In this document: one piece after another, positions 1-9,799 of the stretch
How positions within the stretch are numbered: position 1 is the stretch's first letter
Layout: the number at the start of each line of letters is the position of its first letter
From: Thermoflexus sp042408815
GTDB taxonomy: Bacteria > Chloroflexota > Anaerolineae > Thermoflexales > Thermoflexaceae
Assembly: GCF_042408815.1 (NCBI RefSeq)
Contig: NZ_JBHOQR010000023.1
Location: 62,001-126,000 of the forward strand
Length of the DNA stretch: 64,000 nt
Direction: 5' to 3'
Translations under genes and position numbers: made by a program
Notes under the pieces: model-generated
What the model was told of the DNA's origin: nothing
Seen by the model: only the letters and a program-made list of their open reading frames with translations
The model's database searches: none

Positions 1-1319
1 ACCTCCGGCATGGGCATCCGGCCCCAGGCGGCCCATGTCTCCCGGGCTTCGGCCACCACGAACAGGGAGCCAGTGACCAGGACCGGGCCGCCTTCCGCCA
101 GTGCGTCCTCCAAGGCATGGGCCACTTCGCTGCGGATCCGCCCGGGAAGTCCCAGCGTCCTCGCCGCTTCCGCCAGGCGCTGGGGGGCCGCCGCCCGGGG
201 ATGGCGGGAGCGGGTGAGCCAGATCCCTGCGACCAGCGGTTGTAGGGGAGCCAGAATGGCCAGCGGATCTTTATCGGCGGAAATCCCGAAGACCAGTTGC
301 CAGCGACGTCCTGGGAACACCTCGGCCACTGTCTCGGCCAGCCGCGTCGCGGAGGCATCGTTGTGGGCCCCATCCAGAACCAGCGGGGGCTCTTCCTGGA
401 GGACCTCAAAGCGCCCTGGCCATTGCACCCGTTCCAGCCCCTCCCGGATCGCCTCATCGGGGATCGTCCATCCCTGCTCCCGCAGCTGGCCCACGGCGGC
501 CACCGCGAGGGCCGCGTTCTCCCATTGATGGCGTCCCAGCAGCGGCAGGCGGATGGACCAGTGGGACCCATCAGGGGAATGGATTTCCCCCCGTTGTCCG
601 GTCGGGGCGATCTCCTCCGGACCGTAACGCCAGCCCTCCAGGGTCCAGAGCGGAGCCCCGCGCTCCGCTGCTACCTGCCGCAGCACTGCCATCGCCTCTT
701 CCGCCTGAGGGGCGGTCACGGCGGGGACCCCAGGCTTCAGGATGCCGGCCTTCTCGAATGCGATATGGGCCAGCGTCGGCCCCAGGATCTCGGTATGATC
801 CATGCTGAGGGCGGTGATCAGACAGACAGCCGGGGAGACCACGTTTGTGGAATCCAGGCGTCCTCCCAGGCCGACCTCCACCACCGCGATCTCCACGCCG
901 GCCTCAGCGAAGGCCAGGAACCCCATCGCCGTCAGGATGTCGAAGACCGTGAGGTCGGGATCGGCCTCGATGGCTGGACGGAGCTGCTCGAAGAGCTCCA
1001 CCACAGTGGAAGTCGGGATCAGCTCCCCTCCCATGCGGATCCGCTCCCGCATGGTATGCAGATGGGGGGAAGTGTAAAGGCCCGTGCGGTATCCGGCTGC
1101 TCGGAGGATCGCCTCGGCCATCGCGGCGGTGGAGCCCTTCCCCTTGGTGCCGGCGATATGAATCACGGCATAGCGGCGGTGAGGATTCTCCAGTTTCTCC
1201 AGCAGACGTCGGATCGGCTCCAGCCGGAAGGCCTCCGGCGCACGAGGGCGGCGCGTCTCGAAGTTGGCCCGTCCGAACAGTTCCTGCAGGGTTGCGAGAT
1301 AAGCGTCCTCTTCATGCAT
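1..1319 (-). CDS. folC: Dihydrofolate synthase / folylpolyglutamate synthase, 3' end outside window
   Basis: Mur-ligase family enzyme that adds glutamate to dihydropteroate or folates with ATP in the cytosol. Read from ATG at 1319 on the minus strand, the N-terminal part shows the P-loop IAGTKGKGST near residue 50, then TSPHLHTMRERI and the FolC glycine-rich segment VEVGLGGRLDSTN. Further on come the ATPase-domain FEKAGILKPG and the C-domain LDGAHNDAS, all typical of FolC. About 440 codons lie in the window and the frame is still open at position 1, so only the extreme C-terminus is missing. An SD-like AGGAGGG precedes the ATG. The gene is divergent from the chelatase gene at 1587. The + strand ORFs lying across this region are antisense shadows. 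The family assignment is secure; whether the enzyme is mono- or bifunctional cannot be told. Confidence 0.93.
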   Translation of the reverse strand, partial: MHEEDAYLATLQELFGRANFETRRPRAPEAFRLEPIRRLLEKLENPHRRYAVIHIAGTKGKGSTAAMAEAILRAAGYRTGLYTSPHLHTMRERIRMGGELIPTSTVVELFEQLRPAIEADPDLTVFDILTAMGFLAFAEAGVEIAVVEVGLGGRLDSTNVVSPAVCLITALSMDHTEILGPTLAHIAFEKAGILKPGVPAVTAPQAEEAMAVLRQVAAERGAPLWTLEGWRYGPEEIAPTGQRGEIHSPDGSHWSIRLPLLGRHQWENAALAVAAVGQLREQGWTIPDEAIREGLERVQWPGRFEVLQEEPPLVLDGAHNDASATRLAETVAEVFPGRRWQLVFGISADKDPLAILAPLQPLVAGIWLTRSRHPRAAAPQRLAEAARTLGLPGRIRSEVAHALEDALAEGGPVLVTGSLFVVAEARETWAAWGRMPMPE

Positions 1320-1495
1320 CGCTGCTCCCTCCTCTGGATATCCCTTGCTCCATCTTCGAGGGTTGAGGGAGGGGGTGGGTGGCCTTCCTCGGCCATCTCC
1401 TGCGAAAGCCTCCTATGGCCGGACCATGCCATGGCGTTTGCAGGGGAGAGCAGAAGCACTCTTCCCGCCATCTCCCGCCATTCTATCCCCATTTT

Positions 1496-1523
1496 TTGAC
1501 CGGTTCCTTGTTTCCGCTACAAT
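1496..1523 (+). promoter_or_regulatory. Sigma-70 type promoter for the chelatase gene
   Basis: TTGACC at 1496-1501 and TACAAT at 1518-1523 are separated by 16 bases, which matches the housekeeping sigma consensus closely in a GC-rich background. The start codon of the downstream gene lies about 60 bases further on. It may also drive the glycosyltransferase array, because no terminator is visible between 3629 and 3688. Confidence 0.6.
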
Positions 1524-1586
1524 GAAAAGCAATCGCCCACGCCCCATGCTCGCCGCCCATGGACTTCTGTCCGGAAGGGGGTTCCG

Positions 1587-3629
1587 ATGCGTGTGGTTTT
1601 TCCGTTTACGGCGATCGTCGATCAGGAGCGAATGAAACGCGCGCTGGTGCTCTGCGCCATCTACCCACAGATCGGCGGGGTGCTGATCCGCGGGGAACGG
1701 GGCACCGCCAAGTCCACGGCTGCCCGCGCCCTGGCGGCCCTTCTTCCCGAAATCGATGTGGTGGCCGATTGTCCTTTCGCCTGTGATCCCCATCAGCCAG
1801 CCACCTGGTGCACCCTCTGTCAGGAGCGGGCCGCCCGGGGCGAGAGCCTACCGGTGGCCCGGCGCAAGACCCGTTTCGTGGACTTGCCGGTGAGCGCCAC
1901 GGAGGACCGCGTGGTGGGCACCCTGGACATCGAGCGGGCGATCCAGAAGGGGGAGCGCCGGTTTGAGCCAGGGGTCCTGGCGATGGCCAACCGGGGTCTC
2001 CTCTATGTAGATGAGGTCAATCTGCTCGACGATCATATTGTGGATGTGCTGCTGGACGCGGCGGCGATGGGGGTGAATGTGGTGGAGCGGGAGGGGATCT
2101 CCTTCCAGCACCCGGCTCGTTTCATCCTGGTGGGGACCATGAACCCTGAAGAAGGGGATCTGCGGCCGCAGTTGCTGGACCGTTTTGCCCTCTGCGTGAA
2201 TGTGGAAGGGGTGCGGGATCCCGCCCAGCGGGCGGAGATCCTGCGGCGCAACCTGGCCTTCGAACAGGACCCGGAGGGGTTCCGCGCGGAGTGGGAGCCG
2301 TATGAGCGCCAGCTTTCGGAAGAGATCGCGGCGGCACGGGAGCGGCTCCCTCAGGTCATCCATACCCCGCGGGATCTCCTGCTGATCGCTGGGCTGGTGG
2401 CCAGCCTGGGGGTAGACGGCCATCGAGCGGATCTGGTGATCTTGAAGACGGCACGGGCCCATGCGGCCTTCAAGGGCCGGGATCAGATTACGGAGGAGGA
2501 CATCCTGCTGGCGGCCGAGCTGGCGCTTCCACACCGGCTCAAGCGCCGGCCCTTCGACGAGGACGGCCATCTCACCCTGGAGCAGCTGGCCGAACGCATG
2601 GAGCAGGTTCGGCGCCAGATGGAAGGCAATGCCCCTTCCCAGCCGACCTCGGGTTCGGAGGGGGGGATCCCAAAAAAAGCCCAGCGCACCGACGGGGAGC
2701 TCCGTGATCAGAGCCATCCCGTCGGAGAGGAATCGGCACCGCTGCAGCGCCAGACCGTCACCCGGCAGGAAGGCGTGTGGTGGGAGGGAGGGAAGCAGGT
2801 CCCGATTGGGGAGACCTTCCGGGTGAAGCGCCTGGACACGCCGAAGGATCGGCGGGAGCGGCGGATCGGTGGTCGCCGGAGCGCCACCCGTTCCGCCCGC
2901 AAGCGGGGCCGTTACATCTGGGCGCGTCCCTCCCCGGGCCAGGCCGAGGATCTGGCCTTCGACGCCACCTTCCGGGCTGCCGCCCCCCATCAGATCGAAC
3001 GGGACCGCTCTCAGACCACCCTGGCTATCCGGCCGGAGGATTATCATCGCAAGGTTCGGGTCCGCAAGGCCGCGAATTTGATCCTCTTCGTGGTGGACGC
3101 CTCGTGGAGCATGGCGGTGGCGGAACGGATGGAGGCCACCAAGGGGGCGATCCTCTCCCTGCTGACGGACGCCTATCAGCGGCGGGATCGGGTGGGGCTG
3201 ATCGTCTTTCAGAAAGATCGGGCCCGGCTGGTGCTTCCCCCGACCTCCAGTGTGGACCTGGCCAAGAAGGCCCTGGAGGACATTCCGGTGGGGGGCAAGA
3301 CGCCGCTGTCGGCAGGCCTATTGCTGGCGTATGAGGTGCTTTGTCGGGAGATGCTCCTGCGCCCCGAGGTGCGCCCATTGATGATCCTGCTCACGGACGG
3401 AGCAGGCAACGTTTCCATGAGCGAGCTGCCGCCCCAGGAGGAAGCCCACCGGATCGCCGACCGCTTTCGGGAGCGGGGGATCCCGTGCGTGGTGATCAAC
3501 ATGGAGCATGCGGCCTTCGATCAGGGCCTGGCCCAGGCGCTGGCCGATCATCTGGGCGCCCCCTGCTATACGCTCCAGGAGCTGAAAGCGGAATCCCTTT
3601 ACTCCACGGTCCGGTCGGCGTTGCGGTAA
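1587..3629 (+). CDS. Magnesium/cobalt chelatase-like AAA+ ATPase with VWA domain (D/I fusion)
   Basis: A 680-residue protein that joins a ChlI/BchI-type AAA+ module to a ChlD-type VWA domain. Visible motifs are Walker A GERGTAKS (residues 36-43), a four-cysteine patch around residues 62-80 (C-x3-C, then CTLC), Walker B LLYVDEVNLL, a polar proline-rich linker around 340-440, and the MIDAS motif DASWSM near residue 505. Such fusions are annotated as putative cobaltochelatase or Mg-chelatase D/I and insert metal into tetrapyrroles or remodel other targets. No large chelatase subunit (CobN/BchH) lies in the window, so the partner and metal are unknown. The start follows GGAAGGGGG. The first membrane protein of the array begins 58 bases downstream. 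Confidence 0.85.
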   Translation: MRVVFPFTAIVDQERMKRALVLCAIYPQIGGVLIRGERGTAKSTAARALAALLPEIDVVADCPFACDPHQPATWCTLCQERAARGESLPVARRKTRFVDLPVSATEDRVVGTLDIERAIQKGERRFEPGVLAMANRGLLYVDEVNLLDDHIVDVLLDAAAMGVNVVEREGISFQHPARFILVGTMNPEEGDLRPQLLDRFALCVNVEGVRDPAQRAEILRRNLAFEQDPEGFRAEWEPYERQLSEEIAAARERLPQVIHTPRDLLLIAGLVASLGVDGHRADLVILKTARAHAAFKGRDQITEEDILLAAELALPHRLKRRPFDEDGHLTLEQLAERMEQVRRQMEGNAPSQPTSGSEGGIPKKAQRTDGELRDQSHPVGEESAPLQRQTVTRQEGVWWEGGKQVPIGETFRVKRLDTPKDRRERRIGGRRSATRSARKRGRYIWARPSPGQAEDLAFDATFRAAAPHQIERDRSQTTLAIRPEDYHRKVRVRKAANLILFVVDASWSMAVAERMEATKGAILSLLTDAYQRRDRVGLIVFQKDRARLVLPPTSSVDLAKKALEDIPVGGKTPLSAGLLLAYEVLCREMLLRPEVRPLMILLTDGAGNVSMSELPPQEEAHRIADRFRERGIPCVVINMEHAAFDQGLAQALADHLGAPCYTLQELKAESLYSTVRSALR

Positions 3630-3687
3630 AGGCGGGCCGGAGAGCGCGGCGGAAGCCGGCCACAACTTTCCAGATCCTCGGTGCGGG

Positions 3688-5592
3688 ATGCGCGTCGTGT
3701 CCATCTCCCCACCCATCCGTCCATGGATCCGCACCCATTGGCGCGGGGATCTTGTGGCCCTGGCGCTGCTGGGGTTAGGCTGGGGGCTCCGGATCCACGG
3801 TTTGGCCTACCATAGCATTTGGCTGGATGAAGGAGCAGCGCTCTGGATTGCCCAGCTGCCCCTGGGAGTGCTGCTCGAACGCACCATGGCCTTTCGAGAG
3901 GAGGTGAGCCCTCCCCTTTATTTCCTCCTGCTCAAAGGATGGATAGCTTTGGCTGGGGACGGGGATTTCGCGTTGCGTTTTTTCTCGGCCGGATGGATGC
4001 TGATCGGCCTGGCGTTCCTCTTTCCGCTTGGCCGGATCGCCTTCGGTCGAGCGGTCGGTCGACTGGCCCTGGCCATGGGGGTGTTCCAGCCCTACCTGGT
4101 CTGGTTCTCCCAGGAAGTCCGCGTCTATGGCCTTCTCTTCGCCCTGAGCAGCCTGAGCACGCTGGAGCTGCTGCGGGCGCTTCAACGGAACCGCTGGTCC
4201 AGCTGGCTCCGCTATGGCATGGCCATCGTGGCCACGTGTTATACCCATCTCACCGCACTCTGGATGATCACGGCGCATCTGGCGCTAGCCGCATGGGAAG
4301 GGGGACGTTTGTGGCGGCCGCCGCGTTGGCTGCTTGCTCTAACGGCCCTTTTGCTTGCGGGATGGCCCCTGGCCCTGCGGGCGTGGAGCAGCCAGCAGGG
4401 CACTGTGTTCTGGTGGAATCCTCCCCAGCCCCTGGGAGCTGCTGCCCAGCTCCTGATCATCACCTGGACCGTTTATCAGATCCCGCCCGGTTTTCCAGAG
4501 GTTGTCCCTTGGGTTTACATGGGAGCCGTGCTGCTCATCGGCCTCCTTCGGCTTCGGGGTTTCTCCCCCGTGCGGTGGGGGATCAGCCTGGGGCTCGGAT
4601 GGGGGCTCTGGTATCTGGCGAGCCAGCGGTTTCCCCTCACCTCTCCGCGCTACTGGATGAGCCTCACCCCCATGTTCCTGATCGGACTGGCGGCCCTCAT
4701 CGCCTGGGGAAAGCCTTCTGCTCGGAGCTGGGCGTGGATGATCGCGGCATGGATAGGCTGGGTGGGGATCAGCGTCCCCGGCTTGTGGGAGCTCTGGTCG
4801 CCCCGGAGCGCCAAGGAGGATTGGCGCGGAGCGGCCGCATGGATTTCCGCATATGCTGGACCCCGGGATGGGGCGCTCTTCTTTGCGGAATATATTCGCT
4901 TCCCGTTCTTTCATTATTATCGGAAGCCCTTGGAGCATCGGGCGTTTGCGCATCCCCTTCCGGATCGCTCCGCCGCCGAGCGGACCTTAAACGAGCTGGG
5001 CTTGGAGCAGTATGAAACCCTCTGGTATGTGCGGGCCCACGCCGACTGGGCCGATCCCCAGGACTGGGTGGATCAGGTGCTGCGGTCCCGGTATCCGGTT
5101 CGGATGGAAGTTTTCCCGGAGAAGATCCGCATCCGGGCCTACGCGATCCGCTGGCAGCGGGAGGATCTTCCTCCAGGGGCTCGACCCACCATCCTGTCGT
5201 TCCCGGGCGGATGGATCCTGCGGGGGTTCCAGCATGCAGGCTCGGGAGGGGTGCGCCCGCGAGCCTGGGGCGTTTTCCCGCCAACCCGTCAGCTCCATCT
5301 CACTCTATACTGGCAGCGAAAGGCCGCTCATCGCTCCGAGGTCCATCTCCGCGCCGCGCTGATGGATTCCGAGGGACGCATCCGCGGGGAGGCACTTCCC
5401 CCTCGGGATGGTCTCCTTCTCCGGCATCCGCCCGCTGAGTGGCCGGTGGGTCCCCTCATCGTGGATGATCGGGACCTGTTCCTTCCGGAGGATCTACCCC
5501 CCGGCCGCTATGGGCTGGCGGTCTGGGTAGAACCGCCTGGAGAGGCCTCCATGACTGCCTATATCCTGGACGAGATCGAGGTCCTCCCGTGA
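3688..5592 (+). CDS. GT39-like multi-membrane-spanning glycosyltransferase, array member 1
   Basis: A 634-residue integral membrane protein resembling the ArnT/PMT (GT39/GT83) GT-C superfamily. One membrane helix is followed by the acidic first-loop motif WLDEGA (residues 45-50), the usual position of the catalytic or metal-binding acidic pair. SPPLY near residue 75 is characteristic of PMT_2 proteins. Many hydrophobic segments run to about residue 370, then a soluble part. The last ~115 residues form a beta-rich module related to those in the following genes, here divergent (VHLRAALMDSEGR). By family it would transfer a sugar from polyprenyl phosphate to an acceptor outside the membrane; donor and acceptor are unknown. 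Its stop overlaps the next start by four bases (GTGA). Confidence 0.82.
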   Translation: MRVVSISPPIRPWIRTHWRGDLVALALLGLGWGLRIHGLAYHSIWLDEGAALWIAQLPLGVLLERTMAFREEVSPPLYFLLLKGWIALAGDGDFALRFFSAGWMLIGLAFLFPLGRIAFGRAVGRLALAMGVFQPYLVWFSQEVRVYGLLFALSSLSTLELLRALQRNRWSSWLRYGMAIVATCYTHLTALWMITAHLALAAWEGGRLWRPPRWLLALTALLLAGWPLALRAWSSQQGTVFWWNPPQPLGAAAQLLIITWTVYQIPPGFPEVVPWVYMGAVLLIGLLRLRGFSPVRWGISLGLGWGLWYLASQRFPLTSPRYWMSLTPMFLIGLAALIAWGKPSARSWAWMIAAWIGWVGISVPGLWELWSPRSAKEDWRGAAAWISAYAGPRDGALFFAEYIRFPFFHYYRKPLEHRAFAHPLPDRSAAERTLNELGLEQYETLWYVRAHADWADPQDWVDQVLRSRYPVRMEVFPEKIRIRAYAIRWQREDLPPGARPTILSFPGGWILRGFQHAGSGGVRPRAWGVFPPTRQLHLTLYWQRKAAHRSEVHLRAALMDSEGRIRGEALPPRDGLLLRHPPAEWPVGPLIVDDRDLFLPEDLPPGRYGLAVWVEPPGEASMTAYILDEIEVLP

Positions 5593-7457
5593 TGCGAGGC
5601 ACAGCGGCGGGACATCGCCGGGCGATCCCAGTTGCCGCTCTCGCTCTCCTGGGGGCGGGCTTCTTTCTGCGCGTGTGGCGGATTGCGCTTCCCTCCCTGC
5701 GGGGAGATGAGGCCTTCTCGTGGATGATCGCCCGCCAGGATCCCGGGTCGATCCTCCGGTTCATCTGGGAGGCCCGGGAGCCCCATTCTCCACTGCCCTT
5801 TCTCTGGATGAAGGTATGGATAGGATGGGCCGGCGACGGGGAGTTTGCGCTGCGTTTCCATTCGCTGTTTCTGACCTTCCTGATCCTCCCGCTGGTGGGC
5901 TGGTGGCTTCGATCTCTCGGCTGCGATCGGGCGATGGCCATGGCAGGGATGGCGCTGGCCAGCATTCACCCCTATCTGGTCTGGCAGAGCCAGGACGCCC
6001 GACAGTATGGGACATTGGCGTTCTTTGGCGTGGCGGAGCCGGCGGCGCTCCTGCAGGCGCTGCGCACGGGCCGGAAGCGGGACTGGGTGATCTTCATCCT
6101 GATGGGAACGTTGGGCGCCTATTATCATTACAATCTGATTATCTTGTTCGCGCTGCAAGGGTTGTGGATCGTCGCTTTCCGGCCTCGTCTTCTCTGGCCA
6201 TGGGGAGTGGCCCAGGGGGCGATCTTGGTGCTCTTTCTCCCCGGGGCGATTCTGGCCGGGCATGCGCTGGCTTCGTATTCAGGAACGGCGCAGCGTGCCC
6301 CCGCGCTCCTGGACGGGCTATATTCGATCGTCCGGGCGTTTACGGTAGGGACGACCGGGGATGGCCTGGCGGCGGCAGTGGCGATCGCCGGCTGGACGCT
6401 GGCTGCCGGAATCGGGGCGTGGCGGTCCATCCGGACTTCGCGGGAGGAGGGCCTCTGGTTGATTGGGCACCTGGCTGCGCCGATTGCAGCGACCTTCTTG
6501 GTGGCCCGGAGCCGATCGGTTTTCGCTCCCCACTATATGATCACCGCTCTTCCCTTCTGGATCCTTCTGGCGGCGATCGGCATGGGGGAGCTCCGGGGCG
6601 GGAAGCCATGGCGCTGGGGGGTCCTGAGCCTGTGTAGCCTGGGGATCGGGATCGGTTTTGTCCAGAGCCTAGTGCATTATTATGCGGATCCTCGATATGC
6701 CAAGAGCCCTCCAATCCGGGAGCTGACCGCTGAGCTGCATCGGAAGGCCCAGCCAGGGGATTACGCGCTGATCACATTTCCCGATCCGTCGTTCACATAT
6801 TATCATCGAGACGCCATTCCCTGGGGGATGCTACCTGCTATACAGCCTTTTCAGCGGGCGGAAACCCTCGCCGCCCTGGAGCGCCTCGCTTCGCAGTATC
6901 AGCGGATCTGGCTGATCCCGATTCACCTGCCCATGTGGCCGGGATCCGAGGAAGTCGAGCGCTGGCTGCGCCTGCACGCGGAGCTTCAGGAGGAACTGGC
7001 CTTCGGCCCGCTGCGGCTGCTCGCGTTCCGGCCGGAGGCGCGCGCCCTGGCGGAGATGCGCCCAGCAACGGCGCGTTGGGCGGATGGGATCGAGCTGGTG
7101 GCCTTCCGGCTCGAGCCTGAGAGCGCTGTGCCCCGGGGCGGAAGTCTGCGTGTCTCGACCGCATGGCGGCGGTGGGGGGAGGTTCGGGAGGAGCACAGCG
7201 TGTTTGTGCATCTCCTGGATGAGACCGGCCGCCTGATCGCTCAGGACGATCATCCGGTGGGCCGAGGATCTTATCCCTCCATGGCGTGGTCCAGGGGGGA
7301 GATCCTGTTCGAGCATTTCGATTTAAAGATTCCCGAACATGTGGCTCCGGGTCGCTACCGCCTGGTCATCGGGCGATACAACTGGGAGACCCTGATTCGC
7401 ATCCCGGTGGAGACTTCGGATCACCTCGAGCTCGGGATCGTTGAGGTCGGCCCATGA
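5589..7457 (+). CDS. GT39-like membrane glycosyltransferase, array member 2
   Basis: A 622-residue paralogue of the previous protein. The acidic motif LRGDEAF falls at residues 38-44 and the SPLPFLWMKVW segment corresponds to PPLY. About ten hydrophobic segments follow, then a soluble region around residue 375 onward. The C-terminal module (about 490-620) contains VFVHLLDETGR, then AQDDHPVG, PGRYRLVIG and ends in DHLELGIVEVG. This is the clearest single-copy example of the module shared across the array. GTG at 5589 overlaps the preceding stop, and ATG at 5592 is equally possible. The end overlaps the next gene as ATGA, which suggests translational coupling. Confidence 0.82.
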   Translation: MMRGTAAGHRRAIPVAALALLGAGFFLRVWRIALPSLRGDEAFSWMIARQDPGSILRFIWEAREPHSPLPFLWMKVWIGWAGDGEFALRFHSLFLTFLILPLVGWWLRSLGCDRAMAMAGMALASIHPYLVWQSQDARQYGTLAFFGVAEPAALLQALRTGRKRDWVIFILMGTLGAYYHYNLIILFALQGLWIVAFRPRLLWPWGVAQGAILVLFLPGAILAGHALASYSGTAQRAPALLDGLYSIVRAFTVGTTGDGLAAAVAIAGWTLAAGIGAWRSIRTSREEGLWLIGHLAAPIAATFLVARSRSVFAPHYMITALPFWILLAAIGMGELRGGKPWRWGVLSLCSLGIGIGFVQSLVHYYADPRYAKSPPIRELTAELHRKAQPGDYALITFPDPSFTYYHRDAIPWGMLPAIQPFQRAETLAALERLASQYQRIWLIPIHLPMWPGSEEVERWLRLHAELQEELAFGPLRLLAFRPEARALAEMRPATARWADGIELVAFRLEPESAVPRGGSLRVSTAWRRWGEVREEHSVFVHLLDETGRLIAQDDHPVGRGSYPSMAWSRGEILFEHFDLKIPEHVAPGRYRLVIGRYNWETLIRIPVETSDHLELGIVEVGP

Positions 7458-9799
7458 TCACACGACGGGACGTGGGATGGTCGCTAGGGCTGGGGCTGCT
7501 GGCCTTCGCGGTGTATTTCCTGACCTATTCCGGCTATCCCATCAGCGATGACGAGCGGGCGATGTTCGCTTCTGCCTCGAGCTTTCAGAAGATCGGGCGC
7601 TTCACCATCCACCCCCTTTACTATCTGGATGTCAAGCCCGGCAGCGCGAACGTAGGCATGTACACAGTGTCTGGGGAGATGGTCCCCAATTATGAGCCCC
7701 TTCAGATCGTAGCACTGGTTCCTCTGCTCGGGCTGAGCGATCTTCTGGGAACCGGGCGTTTCCAGACGGCCATGCTGCTGGGCCCGCTGGTCGCCGCGGC
7801 CACGGTCAGCGCGCTCTATCTGATTTTGAGAGGTCTGAACTTCTCCCCTCGGACGGCTACGGCCACCGCGTTTCTGTTCGCCTTTGGGACGATGGCCTGG
7901 CCCTACAGCCAGCGGCTGTTCCGGGAGCCTCTGGCCGGGTTCTGGTTGTTGCTGGCCTTCGGGGCGCCCTTTCTTATCCCCAGGCCGCCTGAAGCTCTCT
8001 TCTTCCTGGCTGGGCTGGCTTTCGGAGGGGCGGTGGCGACCAAGCAATCCGCTCTGATCGCCCTCCCAGGCCTTCTCATTGCTCTCTATCCATCGATGCG
8101 TTTTCCTTCCCGACGGATGGCGCTTCAGGCGGGGATGGCCGCGCTGGCGGGCTTCATGATGGTGATCATCCCGGCTCATCTGTATTACCGCACCACTCTG
8201 GTCGGCGTTCCGGCGTTTGCCCGCAATGTGGTGGAGTATTCGCGCTCACCGGAGCTGGTGCTCTCTGAGCCGGAGCAGATGGTCCGTCGAGCCCTGGCCC
8301 TGACGGTTAGCCCTGGCAAGGGGGTGCTCATCTATTCGCCAGCCTTGCTGCTGGCCCTGGCGGGGCTCGGGAGGCTCTTTCGAACCTATCCCTTTCTTGC
8401 CGGAGGCCTGACGGTTTTCGCGGCGCTTCATCTAATCGGTTACAGCCGTCAGATCATCTGGTGGGGTGGCCTGAGCTGGGGACCGCGATATATGATTCCT
8501 TTGATTCCTGGGATGATGCTTGCCGCTGCCCCGGCTGTGGCTCATCTCCTCCAGCTGCCCCGCCGCTGGGGTCTCCCCTTGCTGATCGGTCTCGGGCTGC
8601 TGGCCCTGCTTCCCCAGCTGGCTGGCATCCTGGTGGATCCCCGCGTCTTTGAAGGCGAGCTGGATCGCTCCTTATATCATGTGCTGAGGGATTATCCGCA
8701 GGCAATGGAGCGCGTGGCCTGGGATCTGGCTTACAACCCGATCCTGGGCCACTGGCGGATGCTGGATGGGACAGATCCGGCGCCCGCATGGATCCGCAAG
8801 GGGCCAGGTTGGCACATCCTCTGGCTTCCGATAGCGATCAGTCTGGGGGCCGGTCTGTGCGCCCTGGGGATCCTCCACCAGCTTCGACAGGCTTCCGAGA
8901 CGCTGCCCGGGCGAAACCTCCTTCTGATCGGGGGGATCAGCGTGGGGGCGTTCCTGGCGGCGGCATGGTCCCTCCACACGATCGCGGACGATCCACGCTA
9001 CGATTTCCACGAGAACGCCCGCTTCCTGCGGCCAATGATTGAGGACCTCAACCGGGAGGCGCAAGCGGGGGACGTGCTGTTGATGACCTATCCGTATTTC
9101 GGCGATTACTTCCTGAACTGGCTGCGGGCACCTGTGGACTGGTATGGGATCTTCTCCGCTGCTTTCCCCCTCCCGGAACCCCAGCGCACGTTACTGGACC
9201 GCGTCCTCGCCCGGCATCCCCGGGTCTGGCTGATGCGGCCGTGGAATCGCTGGCATGAGCAGGAGCCCGGGATCGAGCGCTATCTGCTGGAGCACGCCTA
9301 CAGGGTTCGTGAAAACGACTATGAAGACTGGATGAGGTTGATCCTCTACCTAAGCCCTCGAGGGAGGTGGCATATCGTTGGGGGAGGCATCCGCTGGGCC
9401 AACGGGCTGGAGTTGAGCGCAGCGGCCATTCAGGGGGAGACGGCCCCGATCTCCGGGGGAGACAAGCCTCTCCTCCGCCTGCAACGGGGGGCTCCTCTGC
9501 GTCTGACCCTGATCTGGCAAGCGGTGCGTCCCTCCCCTTCCTCTCGTAAAGTGTTTGTGCACATCGGCCATCCGGATCAGCCGCCCTTGTTGCAACAGGA
9601 TCGTCTTCCTCGAGATGGGTGGGAACGGATCGAGGAGTGGATGCCGGGCTGGCCTGTTCTGGACCGCTATGGGTTTTTGCTCGATCTACCGCCTGGCCGC
9701 TATATCCTGCGCATCGGATTCTACGATGAGAGGACAGGCAGTCGAGAGCTCTCCGATCATGGCGAAGTGGTGGATCTTCTGGACCTCGAGGTTCGCTGA
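7454..9799 (+). CDS. Large multi-pass membrane protein, GT-C type, array member 3
   Basis: A 781-residue protein with an N-terminal helix, the acidic cluster SDDERAMF (residues 31-38), and repeated hydrophobic helices to about residue 500. A soluble stretch follows with a periplasmic-domain look (DDPRYDFHENARFLRP). The end is a module with KVFVHIGHPDQ, LPPGRYILRIGFYD and a terminal VVDLLDLEV. The acidic loop differs from the WLDE/GDE type, so I call it GT-C like without family certainty. It starts at the ATGA overlap with the previous gene. The next gene begins inside its last 41 bases. Confidence 0.75.
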   Translation: MITRRDVGWSLGLGLLAFAVYFLTYSGYPISDDERAMFASASSFQKIGRFTIHPLYYLDVKPGSANVGMYTVSGEMVPNYEPLQIVALVPLLGLSDLLGTGRFQTAMLLGPLVAAATVSALYLILRGLNFSPRTATATAFLFAFGTMAWPYSQRLFREPLAGFWLLLAFGAPFLIPRPPEALFFLAGLAFGGAVATKQSALIALPGLLIALYPSMRFPSRRMALQAGMAALAGFMMVIIPAHLYYRTTLVGVPAFARNVVEYSRSPELVLSEPEQMVRRALALTVSPGKGVLIYSPALLLALAGLGRLFRTYPFLAGGLTVFAALHLIGYSRQIIWWGGLSWGPRYMIPLIPGMMLAAAPAVAHLLQLPRRWGLPLLIGLGLLALLPQLAGILVDPRVFEGELDRSLYHVLRDYPQAMERVAWDLAYNPILGHWRMLDGTDPAPAWIRKGPGWHILWLPIAISLGAGLCALGILHQLRQASETLPGRNLLLIGGISVGAFLAAAWSLHTIADDPRYDFHENARFLRPMIEDLNREAQAGDVLLMTYPYFGDYFLNWLRAPVDWYGIFSAAFPLPEPQRTLLDRVLARHPRVWLMRPWNRWHEQEPGIERYLLEHAYRVRENDYEDWMRLILYLSPRGRWHIVGGGIRWANGLELSAAAIQGETAPISGGDKPLLRLQRGAPLRLTLIWQAVRPSPSSRKVFVHIGHPDQPPLLQQDRLPRDGWERIEEWMPGWPVLDRYGFLLDLPPGRYILRIGFYDERTGSRELSDHGEVVDLLDLEVR

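Noticed and set aside
1..1500. Overlapping + strand ORFs of up to 400 codons
   Set aside because: Antisense shadows of folC, which has all family motifs on the minus strand.
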